From: Rhodobacteraceae bacterium D3-12
Lineage (GTDB): Bacteria; Pseudomonadota; Alphaproteobacteria; Rhodobacterales; Rhodobacteraceae
Direction of reading: 5' to 3'
Length of the DNA stretch: 64,000 nt
NCBI GenBank assembly: GCA_025916135.1
Contig: CP104793.1
Span: 2,294,001 to 2,358,000, forward strand
Position numbers and translations under genes: made by a program. Shown here in pieces: positions 36,512 to 45,805 of this stretch; positions within the stretch are counted from its first letter, which is position 1, and each line of letters begins with the position of its first letter. The notes beneath the pieces are model-generated. The model saw only the letters and a list, made by a program, of their open reading frames with translations, searched no databases and was not told the origin of the DNA.

Positions 36512-36686
36512 AATTTGCGCTAATAGCGGATTTTCTCCTGAAAATTTTGCCAAAGATGACTATTGCCACGCAAGGCAATTAGCTATTTCATACTTTATAC
36601 ATTTTTAGACCGAGAACCGAAAATGCAACCTTTCGCGAACCGCGCGGCTGTTCGTTGACTGACTTCGCGACAAAAAAGAGGGCTCT
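36512..36686 (+). promoter_or_regulatory. AT-rich leader of the ABC-transporter/amidase operon
   Basis: This 175-nt gap is much richer in A/T than its flanks and precedes the first gene of a long plus-strand operon. Candidate promoter matter includes TTTATACAT near 36593-36602, but no convincing -35 can be paired with it. The GC-rich dyad CGCGAACCGCGCGGCTGTTCG lies at about 36637-36656. No gene is seen. Confidence 0.35.
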
Positions 36687-37769
36687 ATGACGCAAACCGA
36701 CCCCATATTCCGACTGGAAGATGTGACGCGAAGCTATGGTGATCTGACCGCGCTGAACGGCATTGATTTCGTTGCGGAGGATAACAGCTACATCGCGCTC
36801 CTCGGGCCTTCAGGATCGGGAAAAACCAGCCTCCTGCGCGTGATCGCCGGTTTTGAAAAGCCCGACAAAGGCCGCATCTGGTTTCAAGGTCGTGACATCA
36901 CCGACCTCCCCGCCCATGAGCGCGGCATCGGCTTTGTGTTTCAAAACTTCGCCCTGTTCCCGCACCTCACAATTTTTGAAAACGTGGCCTATGGCCTGCG
37001 CAACGGCGCCACCCGCGTCGACAATAGCGAAATCACCAGCCGCGTAGAGAGCGCCATTGAAATGGTCGGCCTCCAAGGTTTGGAAGATCGCAACCCGGAT
37101 ATGATTTCCGGCGGTCAGAAACAGCGCGTCGCGCTGGCCCGTTCGCTGGTATTGCAGCCCAAACTTGTTCTTCTGGACGAACCTCTGGGCGCGCTCGATG
37201 CCAACCTGCGCGAAAGAATGCAAACCGAACTGCGCGCCATTCGTGAGCGGCTCGATGTGACGTTCCTGCATGTGACCGGCAGCGAAACCGAAGCCTTGGC
37301 CATGGGCGATCAAGTCGCCGTTCTGGATCAGGGCCGGATCGTTCAGTACGGCACACCCGATGCCATCTACGACAGACCCGTAATTTCGGACGTGGCGCTT
37401 TTCCTGAACCGTTTCAACCTGTTCGACGGCGTCCTTAAGAGCGAAATCTTCACGGGCCCCTTCGGCGAAGTGCAGGTTGCAACGTCGCAACCCAACACCA
37501 GCGATGTCTACGCGATCCGCTATGACCGCACGCAAATCTTTGACACCGACGCAACCAACCTGCCGGGCCCCGCCCTGCCCGTTCGCTATCTTGCCAGCGA
37601 ATATCTCGGCTCGTCGATCGTCTTTTTGTTCGAAACCAAAGACCACAAATCTGTCGAAGTCGATCACCACCTCAGCCTGGGAGAGCCGCGCGATCTTCAG
37701 GTTGGCGCAAACTACCTCCTGTCATGGGATCCCGAACAGGCAATCGTATTCGGGAAGGAGACCGCATAA
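36687..37769 (+). CDS. Polyamine-type ABC transporter ATP-binding protein (first of two)
   Basis: A 360-aa PotA-like ATPase: Walker A GPSGSGKTS, signature ISGGQKQR, Walker B LVLLDEPLGALD. A C-terminal TOBE-like region (about 280-355) is typical of spermidine/putrescine transporters. Unusually, the switch histidine position reads VTGSETEAL rather than VTHDQEEA, and the preceding FLHVTGSE retains no histidine there. That may weaken catalysis at its own site. A second ATPase gene (42316) in the same operon has the normal VTHAQSEA, suggesting a heterodimer of one degenerate and one competent ATPase. Confidence 0.86.
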   Translation: MTQTDPIFRLEDVTRSYGDLTALNGIDFVAEDNSYIALLGPSGSGKTSLLRVIAGFEKPDKGRIWFQGRDITDLPAHERGIGFVFQNFALFPHLTIFENVAYGLRNGATRVDNSEITSRVESAIEMVGLQGLEDRNPDMISGGQKQRVALARSLVLQPKLVLLDEPLGALDANLRERMQTELRAIRERLDVTFLHVTGSETEALAMGDQVAVLDQGRIVQYGTPDAIYDRPVISDVALFLNRFNLFDGVLKSEIFTGPFGEVQVATSQPNTSDVYAIRYDRTQIFDTDATNLPGPALPVRYLASEYLGSSIVFLFETKDHKSVEVDHHLSLGEPRDLQVGANYLLSWDPEQAIVFGKETA

Positions 37770-38635
37770 TGACCACCGAAAGCACCAACAGGCAAAAATC
37801 AAACGCGTTCCGGCTGCTCGCCCCGGGCGTTGTTTGGATGATCCTGTTCCTCGTCGCCCCGATCATGATGATCGTCTATGTTTCCTTCTGGACCCAGACC
37901 ACCTTCTCGATCAACTCCACCCTTACCTTGGAAAGCTGGAAGAACTTCTTTGGCTCCGAGGCCTATGTCGGAGCCTTGTGGACGACCATTCGCCTATGGC
38001 TCATCGTCCTCGCAATGACCTTCCTGATCGGCTATCCGGCGGCGCTCTACGTCGGACTGCTGGTCAAAAGCAAAACTGTCTCGACCATCCTTCTGGTCCT
38101 TTGCGTTATCCCCTTCTGGACCTCTTTCCTGATCCGGGTGCTGGCCTGGCGGCCAATGTTGGGCAAGGAAGGCGCGATCAACATCATTTTGCAAAAATTC
38201 GGCCTGATCGACAGCCCGATTGAGGTGCTGTTGTTCTCGGAACTTTCCGTCATCATCGGCATGACACAAATCTACGTCGTCTTCATGGTCGGCCCGATTG
38301 CCTTCATGCTGGGACGTATCGACCGCAACATCATCGAAGCCGCCCGCGACTTGGGCGCAGGCTTCGGACGCATCTTCTGGAAAATCATCTTCCCGCTCAG
38401 CCTGCCCGGCGTCGTCGTGGGCGCGATCTTTGTCAGCGTCATGGTGCTGGGGGAATTCGCCACATCCGGTGCGCTTTCAGGACGCAAGGTGAACTTGTTG
38501 GGCAACATCATCGTGACCCAGGTTGGGTCTCTCAAATGGGCAATGGCCTCGGTCGTCGGAGTGATCCTGACCATCCTTCTGGGCATTGTCGTTGCAGGCT
38601 TCCTGCGCATCGTCGACTTGAAACGGGAGATTTGA
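37769..38635 (+). CDS. Polyamine-type ABC transporter permease (PotB-like)
   Basis: Inner-membrane permease of 288 aa with about six transmembrane helices. The first follows a short cytoplasmic lead (FRLLAPGVVWMILFLVAPIMM). The EAA loop that docks on the ATPase reads EAARDLGAGFGRIFWKIIFPLSLPG. The start codon shares one base with the stop of the ATPase gene (TAATG), and the PotC-type gene follows 3 nt downstream. It forms the translocation channel with that partner; the ligand is unknown. Confidence 0.9.
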   Translation: MTTESTNRQKSNAFRLLAPGVVWMILFLVAPIMMIVYVSFWTQTTFSINSTLTLESWKNFFGSEAYVGALWTTIRLWLIVLAMTFLIGYPAALYVGLLVKSKTVSTILLVLCVIPFWTSFLIRVLAWRPMLGKEGAINIILQKFGLIDSPIEVLLFSELSVIIGMTQIYVVFMVGPIAFMLGRIDRNIIEAARDLGAGFGRIFWKIIFPLSLPGVVVGAIFVSVMVLGEFATSGALSGRKVNLLGNIIVTQVGSLKWAMASVVGVILTILLGIVVAGFLRIVDLKREI

Positions 38636-38638
38636 GCA

Positions 38639-39490
38639 ATGGAATCCAAAGTTCTTAAACCAATGCTCGGCGTCTATGTCGGCCTGTTCATTCTGTTCCT
38701 TTATGGCCCGTTCATCGTGCTGGGGATCCTGTCCTTCCAACAAGGCCCCGAAGGCGGCCCACAGTTCCCGATCATCGAATGGTCGACCTACTGGTACAAA
38801 CACCTCTTCGGCCTGACACCGCCCTCACGCATCGCCCCTCTCCCGGTTGGCGAAGCCCTCATCCGCTCGCTTGTGCTGGCCTTCATGACCATGGTCACCT
38901 CAACAGTGCTCGGTGTCATGGCGGCACAGGCCTTCCGCAAGCGGTTCCGCGGCGCTGGCCTCGTCTTTTACCTCATCGTGCTGGGCATGATGGTGCCGGG
39001 TGTTCTCACTGGCCTTGGCACATCGCTTCTGGCCAACAACGTGGTCGGCATCGAGCGGCACTGGTGGAGCACAGCCTTCCTTGCGCATGTGGTCTACACC
39101 TTCCCCTTCGCCTTCCTCGTGATGCTGGCGATCCTCAACCGGTTCGATGGTTCGGTCGAAGAAGCCTCATGGTCGCTCGGCGTGTCCCCCATCAGGACGT
39201 TCCGCAAGGTGACCTTCCCGCTGATCTTCCCCGGCGTGCTCTCGGCCATGCTGTTCGCCTTCACGCTCAGCTTTGATGAATTCCCGCGCACTTTGTTCGC
39301 GTCGGGTCGGGATCAAACCTTGCCGCTGGCGATCTACGGGACCTTCTCGGTCGAAATCCACCCCAACATCTTTGCCTTCGGGGTGATGACCACTCTGTTC
39401 TCCTTCGCGCTTCTCTCGGTCTACGGCATCTTGATGGCCCTGAGCGTGCGACGCGCCAAGAAAGTCGCCATGCAGGAAGACATCTCATGA
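38639..39490 (+). CDS. Polyamine-type ABC transporter permease (PotC-like)
   Basis: Second permease, 283 aa, six predicted helices. Its EAA loop EEASWSLGVSPIRTFRKVTFPLIFPG lies at about residues 178-203, and a following helix carries the family's SFDEFPRTLF segment. It pairs with the upstream PotB-like protein. Its stop overlaps the first SDR gene by 4 nt, tying import to the oxidoreductases that follow. Confidence 0.9.
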   Translation: MESKVLKPMLGVYVGLFILFLYGPFIVLGILSFQQGPEGGPQFPIIEWSTYWYKHLFGLTPPSRIAPLPVGEALIRSLVLAFMTMVTSTVLGVMAAQAFRKRFRGAGLVFYLIVLGMMVPGVLTGLGTSLLANNVVGIERHWWSTAFLAHVVYTFPFAFLVMLAILNRFDGSVEEASWSLGVSPIRTFRKVTFPLIFPGVLSAMLFAFTLSFDEFPRTLFASGRDQTLPLAIYGTFSVEIHPNIFAFGVMTTLFSFALLSVYGILMALSVRRAKKVAMQEDIS

Positions 39491-40203
39491 GTACCGTAAT
39501 CGTCACAGGTGCAGGATCGGGTATCGGTCTTGCGGTCGCCAAAAAGCTCGCAGCGCTCGACTATAATGTTGTCGTCAACGACTACAACGCCGAGGCCGCA
39601 GAGAGTGCAGCTCAGGAAATCGGTGGTCTTGCCGTGCAGGGTGATGTCTCGGACGCCGCAGACGTTGCGCGGATGGTCGAGAGTTGCACAGCCAAATATG
39701 GCGCTCCGACCCATCTGGTCAACAATGCCGGCCACGTTCACCAAGCGCGGTTTGTCGATCTTGAGCCGGCCGATTTCGACCGGATGATCGCGGTGCATTT
39801 GCGCGGCACCTTCCTGTGTACACATGCGGTGCTGCCGCAAATGCTGGAACGCAAATCGGGTTGCATCGTCAATATGGCCTCGCAACTGGGTCAGATCGGC
39901 GGCATCGAACTGGTGCATTATTCGGCCGCCAAGGCGGGTATCATCGGGATGACCAAAGCGCTGGCGCGCGAGGTCTCTACCCAAGGGGTGCGCGTCAACG
40001 CCGTGGCCCCCGGCCCGATCAACACACCGCTGGTGCGCGCGCTGTCCGACGACTGGCGCGCAGCCAAGGCTGCCGAACTCCCCTTGGGCCGCTTTGGCGA
40101 ACCCGAGGACGTGGCCGAGACCGTCGGGTTCCTTTGCTCGGACGCCGCGCAGATCTACGTGGGCCAAACCTTGTCACCAAACTCCGGAGACGTAATGCTA
40201 TGA
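39487..40203 (+). CDS. Short-chain dehydrogenase/reductase (SDR), first of a tandem pair
   Basis: A classical SDR of 238 aa: cofactor motif TGAGSGIG at the N-terminus, NNAGH motif, and catalytic YSAAK with a preceding active-site Ser in NMASQLG. The acidic residue after the second strand (VVNDYNAE) suggests NAD(H) preference. It overlaps the upstream permease and the next SDR gene by 4 nt each. It likely oxidises a hydroxyl of the imported compound or its product; substrate unknown. Confidence 0.9.
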   Translation: MSTVIVTGAGSGIGLAVAKKLAALDYNVVVNDYNAEAAESAAQEIGGLAVQGDVSDAADVARMVESCTAKYGAPTHLVNNAGHVHQARFVDLEPADFDRMIAVHLRGTFLCTHAVLPQMLERKSGCIVNMASQLGQIGGIELVHYSAAKAGIIGMTKALAREVSTQGVRVNAVAPGPINTPLVRALSDDWRAAKAAELPLGRFGEPEDVAETVGFLCSDAAQIYVGQTLSPNSGDVML

Positions 40204-40955
40204 CTTCAATCGCACTGATCACGGGCGCCGGTATCGGCATCGGGCGCGCAACAGCCAAGGCGCTGGCGGCGCGTGGTGACCATGTCGTGGTCACCGATAT
40301 GCTCGAAGACGATGGCCGCAACGTGGTCAAGGAGATCCGCAAAGCCGGCGGCGAAGCCGAATTCCAACATCTCGACGTCACCGACACGGCCCGCGCGAAT
40401 GCAGTCGTCAAAGACATCGAAACCCGCTTTGGCAAGATTGACACCATCGTTGCCAATGCCGGCATCGCCCATCGTGTGCCCCTCGAACAGCTGACCGATG
40501 AGAAATGGGATCAAACCTTTGACATCGACCTCAAGGGGATGCTCCGCGTAATCCGCCCCGCCGCTGCTGGAATGAAGGCACGCGGCTCCGGTTCAATCAT
40601 CTGCCTCTCTTCGATCATGGGCGTTGCCTATGGCTGGGACGAACATGTGCACTACTCCGCCGCCAAAGCAGGCGTGGTCGGGCTGGTGCGCGGCCTCGCT
40701 GTCGAACTGGGCGGCCATGGCGTGCGCGTGAACGGCGTGGCGCCCGGATACATCCGCACAGCACAGCTTTTGTCGGAAAAACACTCCCTCGGGCCTGAAG
40801 GCGCCAAGACTGTGGGCGACATCGTCCCGCTTGGCCGCATCGGACAGCCCGATGATATCGCGGATGTCGTTGGCTTCCTGTCATCAAACGCGGCGCGCTA
40901 TCTGACGGGACAAGTCATTACGGTGGACGGTGGGCTTATGGTCGGGCGCTACTGA
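40200..40955 (+). CDS. Short-chain dehydrogenase/reductase (SDR), second of a tandem pair
   Basis: A 251-aa SDR with TGAGIGIG cofactor loop, NAGIAH, catalytic Ser in CLSSIMG and YSAAK, and the C-terminal LTGQVITVDGGLMVGRY. Asp in VVTDMLED again points to NAD(H). Start is the ATG overlapping the previous gene. The two SDRs are related but well diverged, so they may form a heteromer or catalyse successive steps rather than be a recent duplication. Confidence 0.9.
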   Translation: MTSIALITGAGIGIGRATAKALAARGDHVVVTDMLEDDGRNVVKEIRKAGGEAEFQHLDVTDTARANAVVKDIETRFGKIDTIVANAGIAHRVPLEQLTDEKWDQTFDIDLKGMLRVIRPAAAGMKARGSGSIICLSSIMGVAYGWDEHVHYSAAKAGVVGLVRGLAVELGGHGVRVNGVAPGYIRTAQLLSEKHSLGPEGAKTVGDIVPLGRIGQPDDIADVVGFLSSNAARYLTGQVITVDGGLMVGRY

Positions 40956-41022
40956 ATACGTAAGGAAGCAACGCCTTCCCAATCAACAACCAAAATTAAC
41001 GACCACAACAAGGAGAAGACAA

Positions 41023-42246
41023 GTGACACACTCAAACCTTTCAAGACGCAACTTCTTGAAAACCACCGCAGGCTCCGCTGCGCTGGCCGCCGGTGGCATG
41101 CCATTTCTCGGCGCCCAACAGGCCTTCGCGGCCGATCTAGCCAGCCAAGAGCTTCGCACCGTGGGTCTTTCGGTGACCGTGCAGGAACGCATCCTGAACG
41201 ACTTCAAAGAAAAAGCCGGCGTCGGCTCGGTCAGCGGCAAGGCTGACATTTTCCCCAACACCCAGACCGAAATCCTGTCCGGTTCGGATGCCTACGATTG
41301 CTGGGAAATCATCGGCGAACGGCTCGCGGCGATGGTCGCCACAGACAAACTGGCACCGATCCCGTCAGAGAACCTGAAAAACTGGGCCGGTATCCGCGAC
41401 ACCTTCACCACCGCCTCGGACCGCTGGGACCTCAACCGCCAGATCGTCGGCCAAATCTGGGAAGACGAAAGCCAGAAGCGCCTCAACATGGTGCCGACAG
41501 TCTATAACTACGACTCCATCGGCTACCGCCCTGATCTGGTCGACGCCGAGGAAGCCTCCAACTGGTCGTCGCTGTTCGACCCCAAGTTCAAAGGCAAAAC
41601 CGGCCTCAACGTCGACCCGCTGATCGCCTTTGGCCAAGCGGTTCTTGCGATGAACGAACTAGGCCTTCTCGAAGTGTCAAACCCCGGCAACCCGGACGCC
41701 GCCGCCATCGAAGAAGCGGCCAAGTTCCTGATCTCCAAAAAGAAAGAGGGCCAGTTCCGCGCGCTCTGGGGTGACTTTGGCGAGTTGGTTAACCTTCTGG
41801 CTTCCGGCGAGATGGTCATCGCTGACGCATGGCAGCCCGCTGTTATGGCGGTCAAGGCACAGGGCGTTGAATGCTCCTATGCCACAATGAAAAGCGGTTA
41901 TCGTGGCTGGGCGATCGGGGTGGCACCTCTCAAGACTTCGCCGAACCTCGAAGCGGTCGCGGCCTACGCCGACTACTGGCTCTCCGGCCCGCCCGCCATC
42001 GCGGTTTCCGAACAAGGCTACTATTCGCCAACCACGAACGTCAAAAACGTCATGGACCCCGACAAATACGCCTTCTGGTACGAAGGCAAGCCTTGGGTCG
42101 GCGAAACCGAGCGTGGCATCAAAGAAGGCAACCTGCGCGATGGCGGCTCGCTCGAAGAGCGCGCCTCGAACGTCGCCTACTGGCACCAGTGGCCGGATGA
42201 GTACGACCTCCTCATCCGCAAGTGGGACGAGTTCCTCTCCGCTTAA
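41023..42246 (+). CDS. Tat-exported polyamine-type ABC solute-binding protein
   Basis: A 407-aa PotD-like periplasmic binding protein. The GTG at 41023, after AAGGAGAAG, gives a textbook Tat signal: SRRNFLKTT, a hydrophobic core and a cleavage region ending AQQAFA. The mature part carries binding-fold segments such as WSSLFDPKFKGKTGL and LASGEMVIADAWQPAVM. It feeds the PotB/PotC-like permeases of the same operon. Tat export suggests folding before export. A perfect hairpin follows the stop codon, as often seen after highly expressed binding-protein genes. Ligand unknown. Confidence 0.9.
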   Translation: MTHSNLSRRNFLKTTAGSAALAAGGMPFLGAQQAFAADLASQELRTVGLSVTVQERILNDFKEKAGVGSVSGKADIFPNTQTEILSGSDAYDCWEIIGERLAAMVATDKLAPIPSENLKNWAGIRDTFTTASDRWDLNRQIVGQIWEDESQKRLNMVPTVYNYDSIGYRPDLVDAEEASNWSSLFDPKFKGKTGLNVDPLIAFGQAVLAMNELGLLEVSNPGNPDAAAIEEAAKFLISKKKEGQFRALWGDFGELVNLLASGEMVIADAWQPAVMAVKAQGVECSYATMKSGYRGWAIGVAPLKTSPNLEAVAAYADYWLSGPPAIAVSEQGYYSPTTNVKNVMDPDKYAFWYEGKPWVGETERGIKEGNLRDGGSLEERASNVAYWHQWPDEYDLLIRKWDEFLSA

Positions 42247-42255
42247 AACACCAAC

Positions 42256-42281
42256 GGTTCAGCCGGCCCACCGGCTGAACC
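42256..42281 (+). promoter_or_regulatory. Perfect intra-operon hairpin downstream of the binding-protein gene
   Basis: GGTTCAGCCGG (42256-42266), loop CCCA, then CCGGCTGAACC (42271-42281): an uninterrupted 11-bp stem. No T-run follows and the operon continues, so a 3'-stabilising or processing hairpin that raises binding-protein mRNA over its partners is more likely than a full terminator. Confidence 0.6.
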
Positions 42282-42315
42282 CACCCTTCCCCCTCTCCGA
42301 ATAGGACGCTTTCCC

Positions 42316-43422
42316 TTGGCCTACGATCTTCAACTCACAAACATCTACAAGACCTACGACAATGGAACTCCGGCCGTCATCGACTTCAATATGGATGTCG
42401 AAAAGGGGGAATTCATTGCTTTCCTTGGCCCATCAGGCTGCGGCAAATCCACAACCCTGCGCATGATCTCGGGCTTTGAAACGGTGACATCCGGCGATCT
42501 GATGATCCGCGGCAAACGCGTGAACGATCAGCTCCCCGAAAAACGCCCCACCTCGATGATCTTTCAAAACTACGCGCTCTTTCCGCATATGAACGTGCGC
42601 CAGAACGTGCTTTTCGGGCTCGAAGTCAAAAAGATGCCGCGCGCCGAAGCCAATCGCGCCGTTGACAAGATCCTTGAAAAGCTGGGCCTGACCAGCATCG
42701 CCGATATGCCCACCGCCCGCCTCTCGGGTGGACAGCGCCAGCGTATCGCGTTGGCCCGCTCGCTTGTGGTGGAGCCAGACATCCTGCTGCTGGACGAACC
42801 ACTTGGCGCGCTCGATGCGAACCTGCGCAAAAGCATCCAGAACGAATTGAAACTTCTGCAGCGCGACCTTGGCATCACCTTCGTCTTCGTGACCCACGCC
42901 CAATCCGAAGCGCTCGCCCTGTCCGACCGGATCGTGGTGATGAACGCAGGCCGCGTCGAACAAGTCAGCCCCCCGCGCGAGCTTTACACCCACCCCACCA
43001 GCCAATTCGTGGCCCGCTTTATCGGCTCCAACACCATCCTGCCCGGCACGGTCCGCGCGCACAAGGATGGCATCGTGATGCTGGACACGGCGTTTGGCAC
43101 ACTTGGCGGCGCCAATCGCGCAAACATCGACGCGCAAGAGGGCCGGGAAATGAGCATCATTCTCCCCGCCGAGGCCGTTGACCTCGTGCCCGCCGACGTG
43201 CCCGAGGCCGAAATGCGCGCCAACTTCGGGTCCAACGCGATCCCCTGCACCATCGAGCGGCTGCAAATCGTTGGCCATATCATGCAAATGGTTGTGCGGT
43301 TCGCAGACGGCAAACAGATCAACGTCGAAGGTCATGTCGACAAATACCGCAACCGGCTCAAGGCAGGAGCAAGCGCTTTCGTTGCGTGGAAATCCGCCAA
43401 TGCCACAGTCATCGACCACTAG
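42316..43422 (+). CDS. Polyamine-type ABC transporter ATP-binding protein (second of two)
   Basis: A 368-aa MalK/PotA-like ATPase with Walker A GPSGCGKST, signature LSGGQRQR, Walker B LLLDEPLGALD and a normal switch histidine in FVTHAQSEAL. A C-terminal TOBE domain spans about 285-360. The start is the TTG at 42316 with AGGA upstream; no in-frame ATG suits better. It is the second ATPase gene in an operon with a single permease pair. Confidence 0.88.
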   Translation: MAYDLQLTNIYKTYDNGTPAVIDFNMDVEKGEFIAFLGPSGCGKSTTLRMISGFETVTSGDLMIRGKRVNDQLPEKRPTSMIFQNYALFPHMNVRQNVLFGLEVKKMPRAEANRAVDKILEKLGLTSIADMPTARLSGGQRQRIALARSLVVEPDILLLDEPLGALDANLRKSIQNELKLLQRDLGITFVFVTHAQSEALALSDRIVVMNAGRVEQVSPPRELYTHPTSQFVARFIGSNTILPGTVRAHKDGIVMLDTAFGTLGGANRANIDAQEGREMSIILPAEAVDLVPADVPEAEMRANFGSNAIPCTIERLQIVGHIMQMVVRFADGKQINVEGHVDKYRNRLKAGASAFVAWKSANATVIDH

Positions 43423-43431
43423 GGGGCTGAG

Positions 43432-44784
43432 ATGGCTCACCTCACGGCAAGCAGGATCGCGGCAGACCTGCGCTCGGGCAAGCTCGACGCAGTCACCGTG
43501 ACCGAACAGGTCTATGATCAACTGGCCAAGCACGGCGACGAAGCGATCTATATCGAAACAACCCGTGCGCGTGCTCTGGCCGAGGCGCAAGCTTCGCGCC
43601 TGCGCTATAAAGCCGGCTTGCCCGCAGGCCCGCTCGACGGTGTCCCCGTCGCTTGGAAAGACCTTTTTGACCTCAAAGGGCGCACAACCACCGCCGGGTC
43701 TTTGGTGACCAAAGACGACGCCCCGGCCAAGGCCGATGCACCCGTCGTCGCTCAGGCCCATCGGGCGGGACTTATCTCGACCGGCACCGTCAACATGACC
43801 GAATTTGCCTATTCCGGCATCGGCCTCAATCCCCATTACGGCACCCCGCGCAATACCCACGCGCCCGCCGGGCAAACCCGCAGCCCAGGTGGCTCTTCCT
43901 CCGGGTCCGGCGTTGTTGTCTCGGCTGGAATCGTACCCCTTTCGATGGGGTCCGACACGGGGGGATCAGTCCGCATTCCCGCGTCCTTCAACGGCGTCGT
44001 TGGCTACAAAACCTCGGCCGGGCGTCACCCGATGACCGGTGTCTTTGCCCTGTCCAAATCGCTCGATACCATCGGACCGCTGGCGCACAGCATTGCTGAT
44101 TGCGCGCTTTTTGATGCGGTGCTTCGCGGCAAGGACGCCCCAGAAGCGCGCGCCGCAGACCCGTCAACGCTCTCCTTCGTCATTCCCGACGAAATCCTGT
44201 TCGACGGCCTGTCCCCGGCCGTGGCCAAAAACTTCGACGCCACCGTGGCACGGCTAGAAGCCGCAGGCGCACGGGTGAGACGGATATCGCTCCCCGAGCT
44301 TGCTGAACTGACCGGCCTATTTGCCGAGCACGGTTTTCTCGTCGCCGCCGAGGCGCTTTCTGTGCATGCCAAACGCCTGCAAAGCCCCGCCGCACAACTG
44401 ATGGACGCCCGCGTCGTCAACCGTATCAGACAGGCCGAAACCATGAGCGCGCTCGACCTGATCGCCTTGCAACAGGCCCGCGCCAGAACCATGGCCTCCT
44501 CTGCTCGCCGGATCGGAAACGCTTTGGTGCTTTGCCCCACAACGGCCGTCACTGCTTGGGACACCGCCCCCCTTGAGGCGGACCAGCAAGCCTTCTCGCG
44601 CGCCAACGCCCTGACCCTGCGCAATACGTCTCTGGGGAATTTTCTCGACTGGTGTGGCGTGTCGATACCCAATGGCACCGATCCCGACGGGATGCCCACC
44701 GGCTTCCTCATGTCAGCGCCAACAGGACAGGACACCGCCCTGCTCTCCGCAGCACTGGGCTGCGAAGAGATCATCCGCGGGTAA
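43432..44784 (+). CDS. Amidase (amidase-signature family)
   Basis: A 450-aa amidase-signature hydrolase with the Ser-cisSer-Lys triad visible. Lys76 lies in [10 protein letters not shown], the cis-serine in GGSSSGSG (residues 154-161), and nucleophile Ser179 in [16 protein letters not shown]. It hydrolyses a carboxylic amide to acid and ammonia. It is encoded in the transporter operon, 9 nt after the ATPase gene, with AGGGGG as ribosome site. Amidases of this family include allophanate hydrolases and GatA; length and lack of a GatB partner rule out GatA. A role on the imported compound or a carboxylated product is inferred. Confidence 0.88.
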   Translation: MAHLTASRIAADLRSGKLDAVTVTEQVYDQLAKHGDEAIYIETTRARALAEAQASRLRYKAGLPAGPLDGVPVAWKDLFDLKGRTTTAGSLVTKDDAPAKADAPVVAQAHRAGLISTGTVNMTEFAYSGIGLNPHYGTPRNTHAPAGQTRSPGGSSSGSGVVVSAGIVPLSMGSDTGGSVRIPASFNGVVGYKTSAGRHPMTGVFALSKSLDTIGPLAHSIADCALFDAVLRGKDAPEARAADPSTLSFVIPDEILFDGLSPAVAKNFDATVARLEAAGARVRRISLPELAELTGLFAEHGFLVAAEALSVHAKRLQSPAAQLMDARVVNRIRQAETMSALDLIALQQARARTMASSARRIGNALVLCPTTAVTAWDTAPLEADQQAFSRANALTLRNTSLGNFLDWCGVSIPNGTDPDGMPTGFLMSAPTGQDTALLSAALGCEEIIRG

Positions 44785-44830
44785 CTCCGCACCTAAAAAA
44801 ACGACGACACAACGAAGAGGAGACTACAAA

Positions 44831-45733
44831 ATGACCAAAAAGATCTATTGCGCGTTCGGCACGGATATCGACTCCGTCGCAGGCCAGATTGGCTCATACG
44901 GCGGCGGCGACTCGCCCAACGACATTCAACGCGGTATCTTTGCAACCGAAGTCGGCGTTCCGCGCTTGCTGCGCTTGTTCAAGAAATACGACATGCGCAC
45001 CTCCTTCTTCATTCCCGGTCACTCGCTTGAGACCTTTCCAAAAGAGATGGACATGATCGTCGAGGCCGGCCACGAAATCGGCGCCCACGGCTATATGCAC
45101 GAAAACCCCGTCGCCATGACCCCGTCCCAAGAAGAAGACGTGCTGGTCAAATCGATTGAGCTTATCAAAGGCCTCACCGGCGAAGCGCCCAAAGGCTATG
45201 TTGCGCCGTGGTGGGAAATGTCCAACGTGACAGCCGCCCTGCTCGGCAAATATGGCTTCTCTTATGACCACAGCCAAAGCTACCGGGACTTCCTTCCTTT
45301 CTATGCCCGCGTCGGCGACGAATGGAACGTGATCGACTTTTCCAAAACCGCCGGCGAATGGATGCACCCGCTCAAGCACGGCAAGGAAATCGACCTCGTC
45401 GATATCGGTGCCAACTGGTATGTCGACGACCTGCCGCCGATGATGTTCATCAAGAACGCGCCAAACAGCCACGGCTTTGTCAGCCCGCGCGATATCGAGC
45501 AGCTGTGGAAGGACCAGTTCGACTGGGTCTACCGTGAAATGGAATACGGCGTGTTCCCGATCACCATTCACCCCGACGTCGCTGGCCGCCCACAGGTTCT
45601 GTTGATGCTTGAGCGGTTGATCGAATATATCAACGGCCATTCCGGCGTCGAATGGGTGGATTTCAACACCATCGCCGATGATTTCCGCAAGCGCTTCCCC
45701 TTTGATAGCGACAAGCGCCCCGAAACCATCTGA
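44831..45733 (+). CDS. Polysaccharide-deacetylase-family hydrolase (PuuE/allantoinase-like)
   Basis: A 300-aa NodB-fold metalloenzyme. Recognisable points are [10 protein letters not shown] (metal/catalytic Asp region), [18 protein letters not shown], the metal-binding [12 protein letters not shown] (His-x3-His), WWEMSNVT and [15 protein letters not shown]. This subgroup includes cofactor-independent allantoinase PuuE and H. pylori PgdA, which act on cyclic or acyl amide bonds as often as on glycans. No signal peptide is visible, so it is cytoplasmic. Its place after the amidase in a transporter operon favours small-molecule amide hydrolysis over cell-wall work. Confidence 0.85.
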   Translation: MTKKIYCAFGTDIDSVAGQIGSYGGGDSPNDIQRGIFATEVGVPRLLRLFKKYDMRTSFFIPGHSLETFPKEMDMIVEAGHEIGAHGYMHENPVAMTPSQEEDVLVKSIELIKGLTGEAPKGYVAPWWEMSNVTAALLGKYGFSYDHSQSYRDFLPFYARVGDEWNVIDFSKTAGEWMHPLKHGKEIDLVDIGANWYVDDLPPMMFIKNAPNSHGFVSPRDIEQLWKDQFDWVYREMEYGVFPITIHPDVAGRPQVLLMLERLIEYINGHSGVEWVDFNTIADDFRKRFPFDSDKRPETI

Positions 45734-45805
45734 CGCCTTCCGACCTGAAACTCACATGGGCAGCGCGCAAATGCGCTGCCCATTCCCAAACGGCGAGGAC
45801 CGACC

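Noticed and set aside
36637-36656. GC-rich dyad upstream of the potABC-type operon as a terminator
   Set aside because: It lies just before the first gene, has weak symmetry and no T-run; left as a note within the leader entry.
42433-43875. Minus-strand frame of 480 codons, one of the longest in the region
   Set aside because: Antisense to an ABC ATPase and an amidase with intact motifs; its own translation shows only Gly/Asp/His-rich noise.
43432-44784. GatA subunit of Asp/Glu-tRNA amidotransferase
   Set aside because: No gatC or gatB nearby and the gene sits in a transporter operon.
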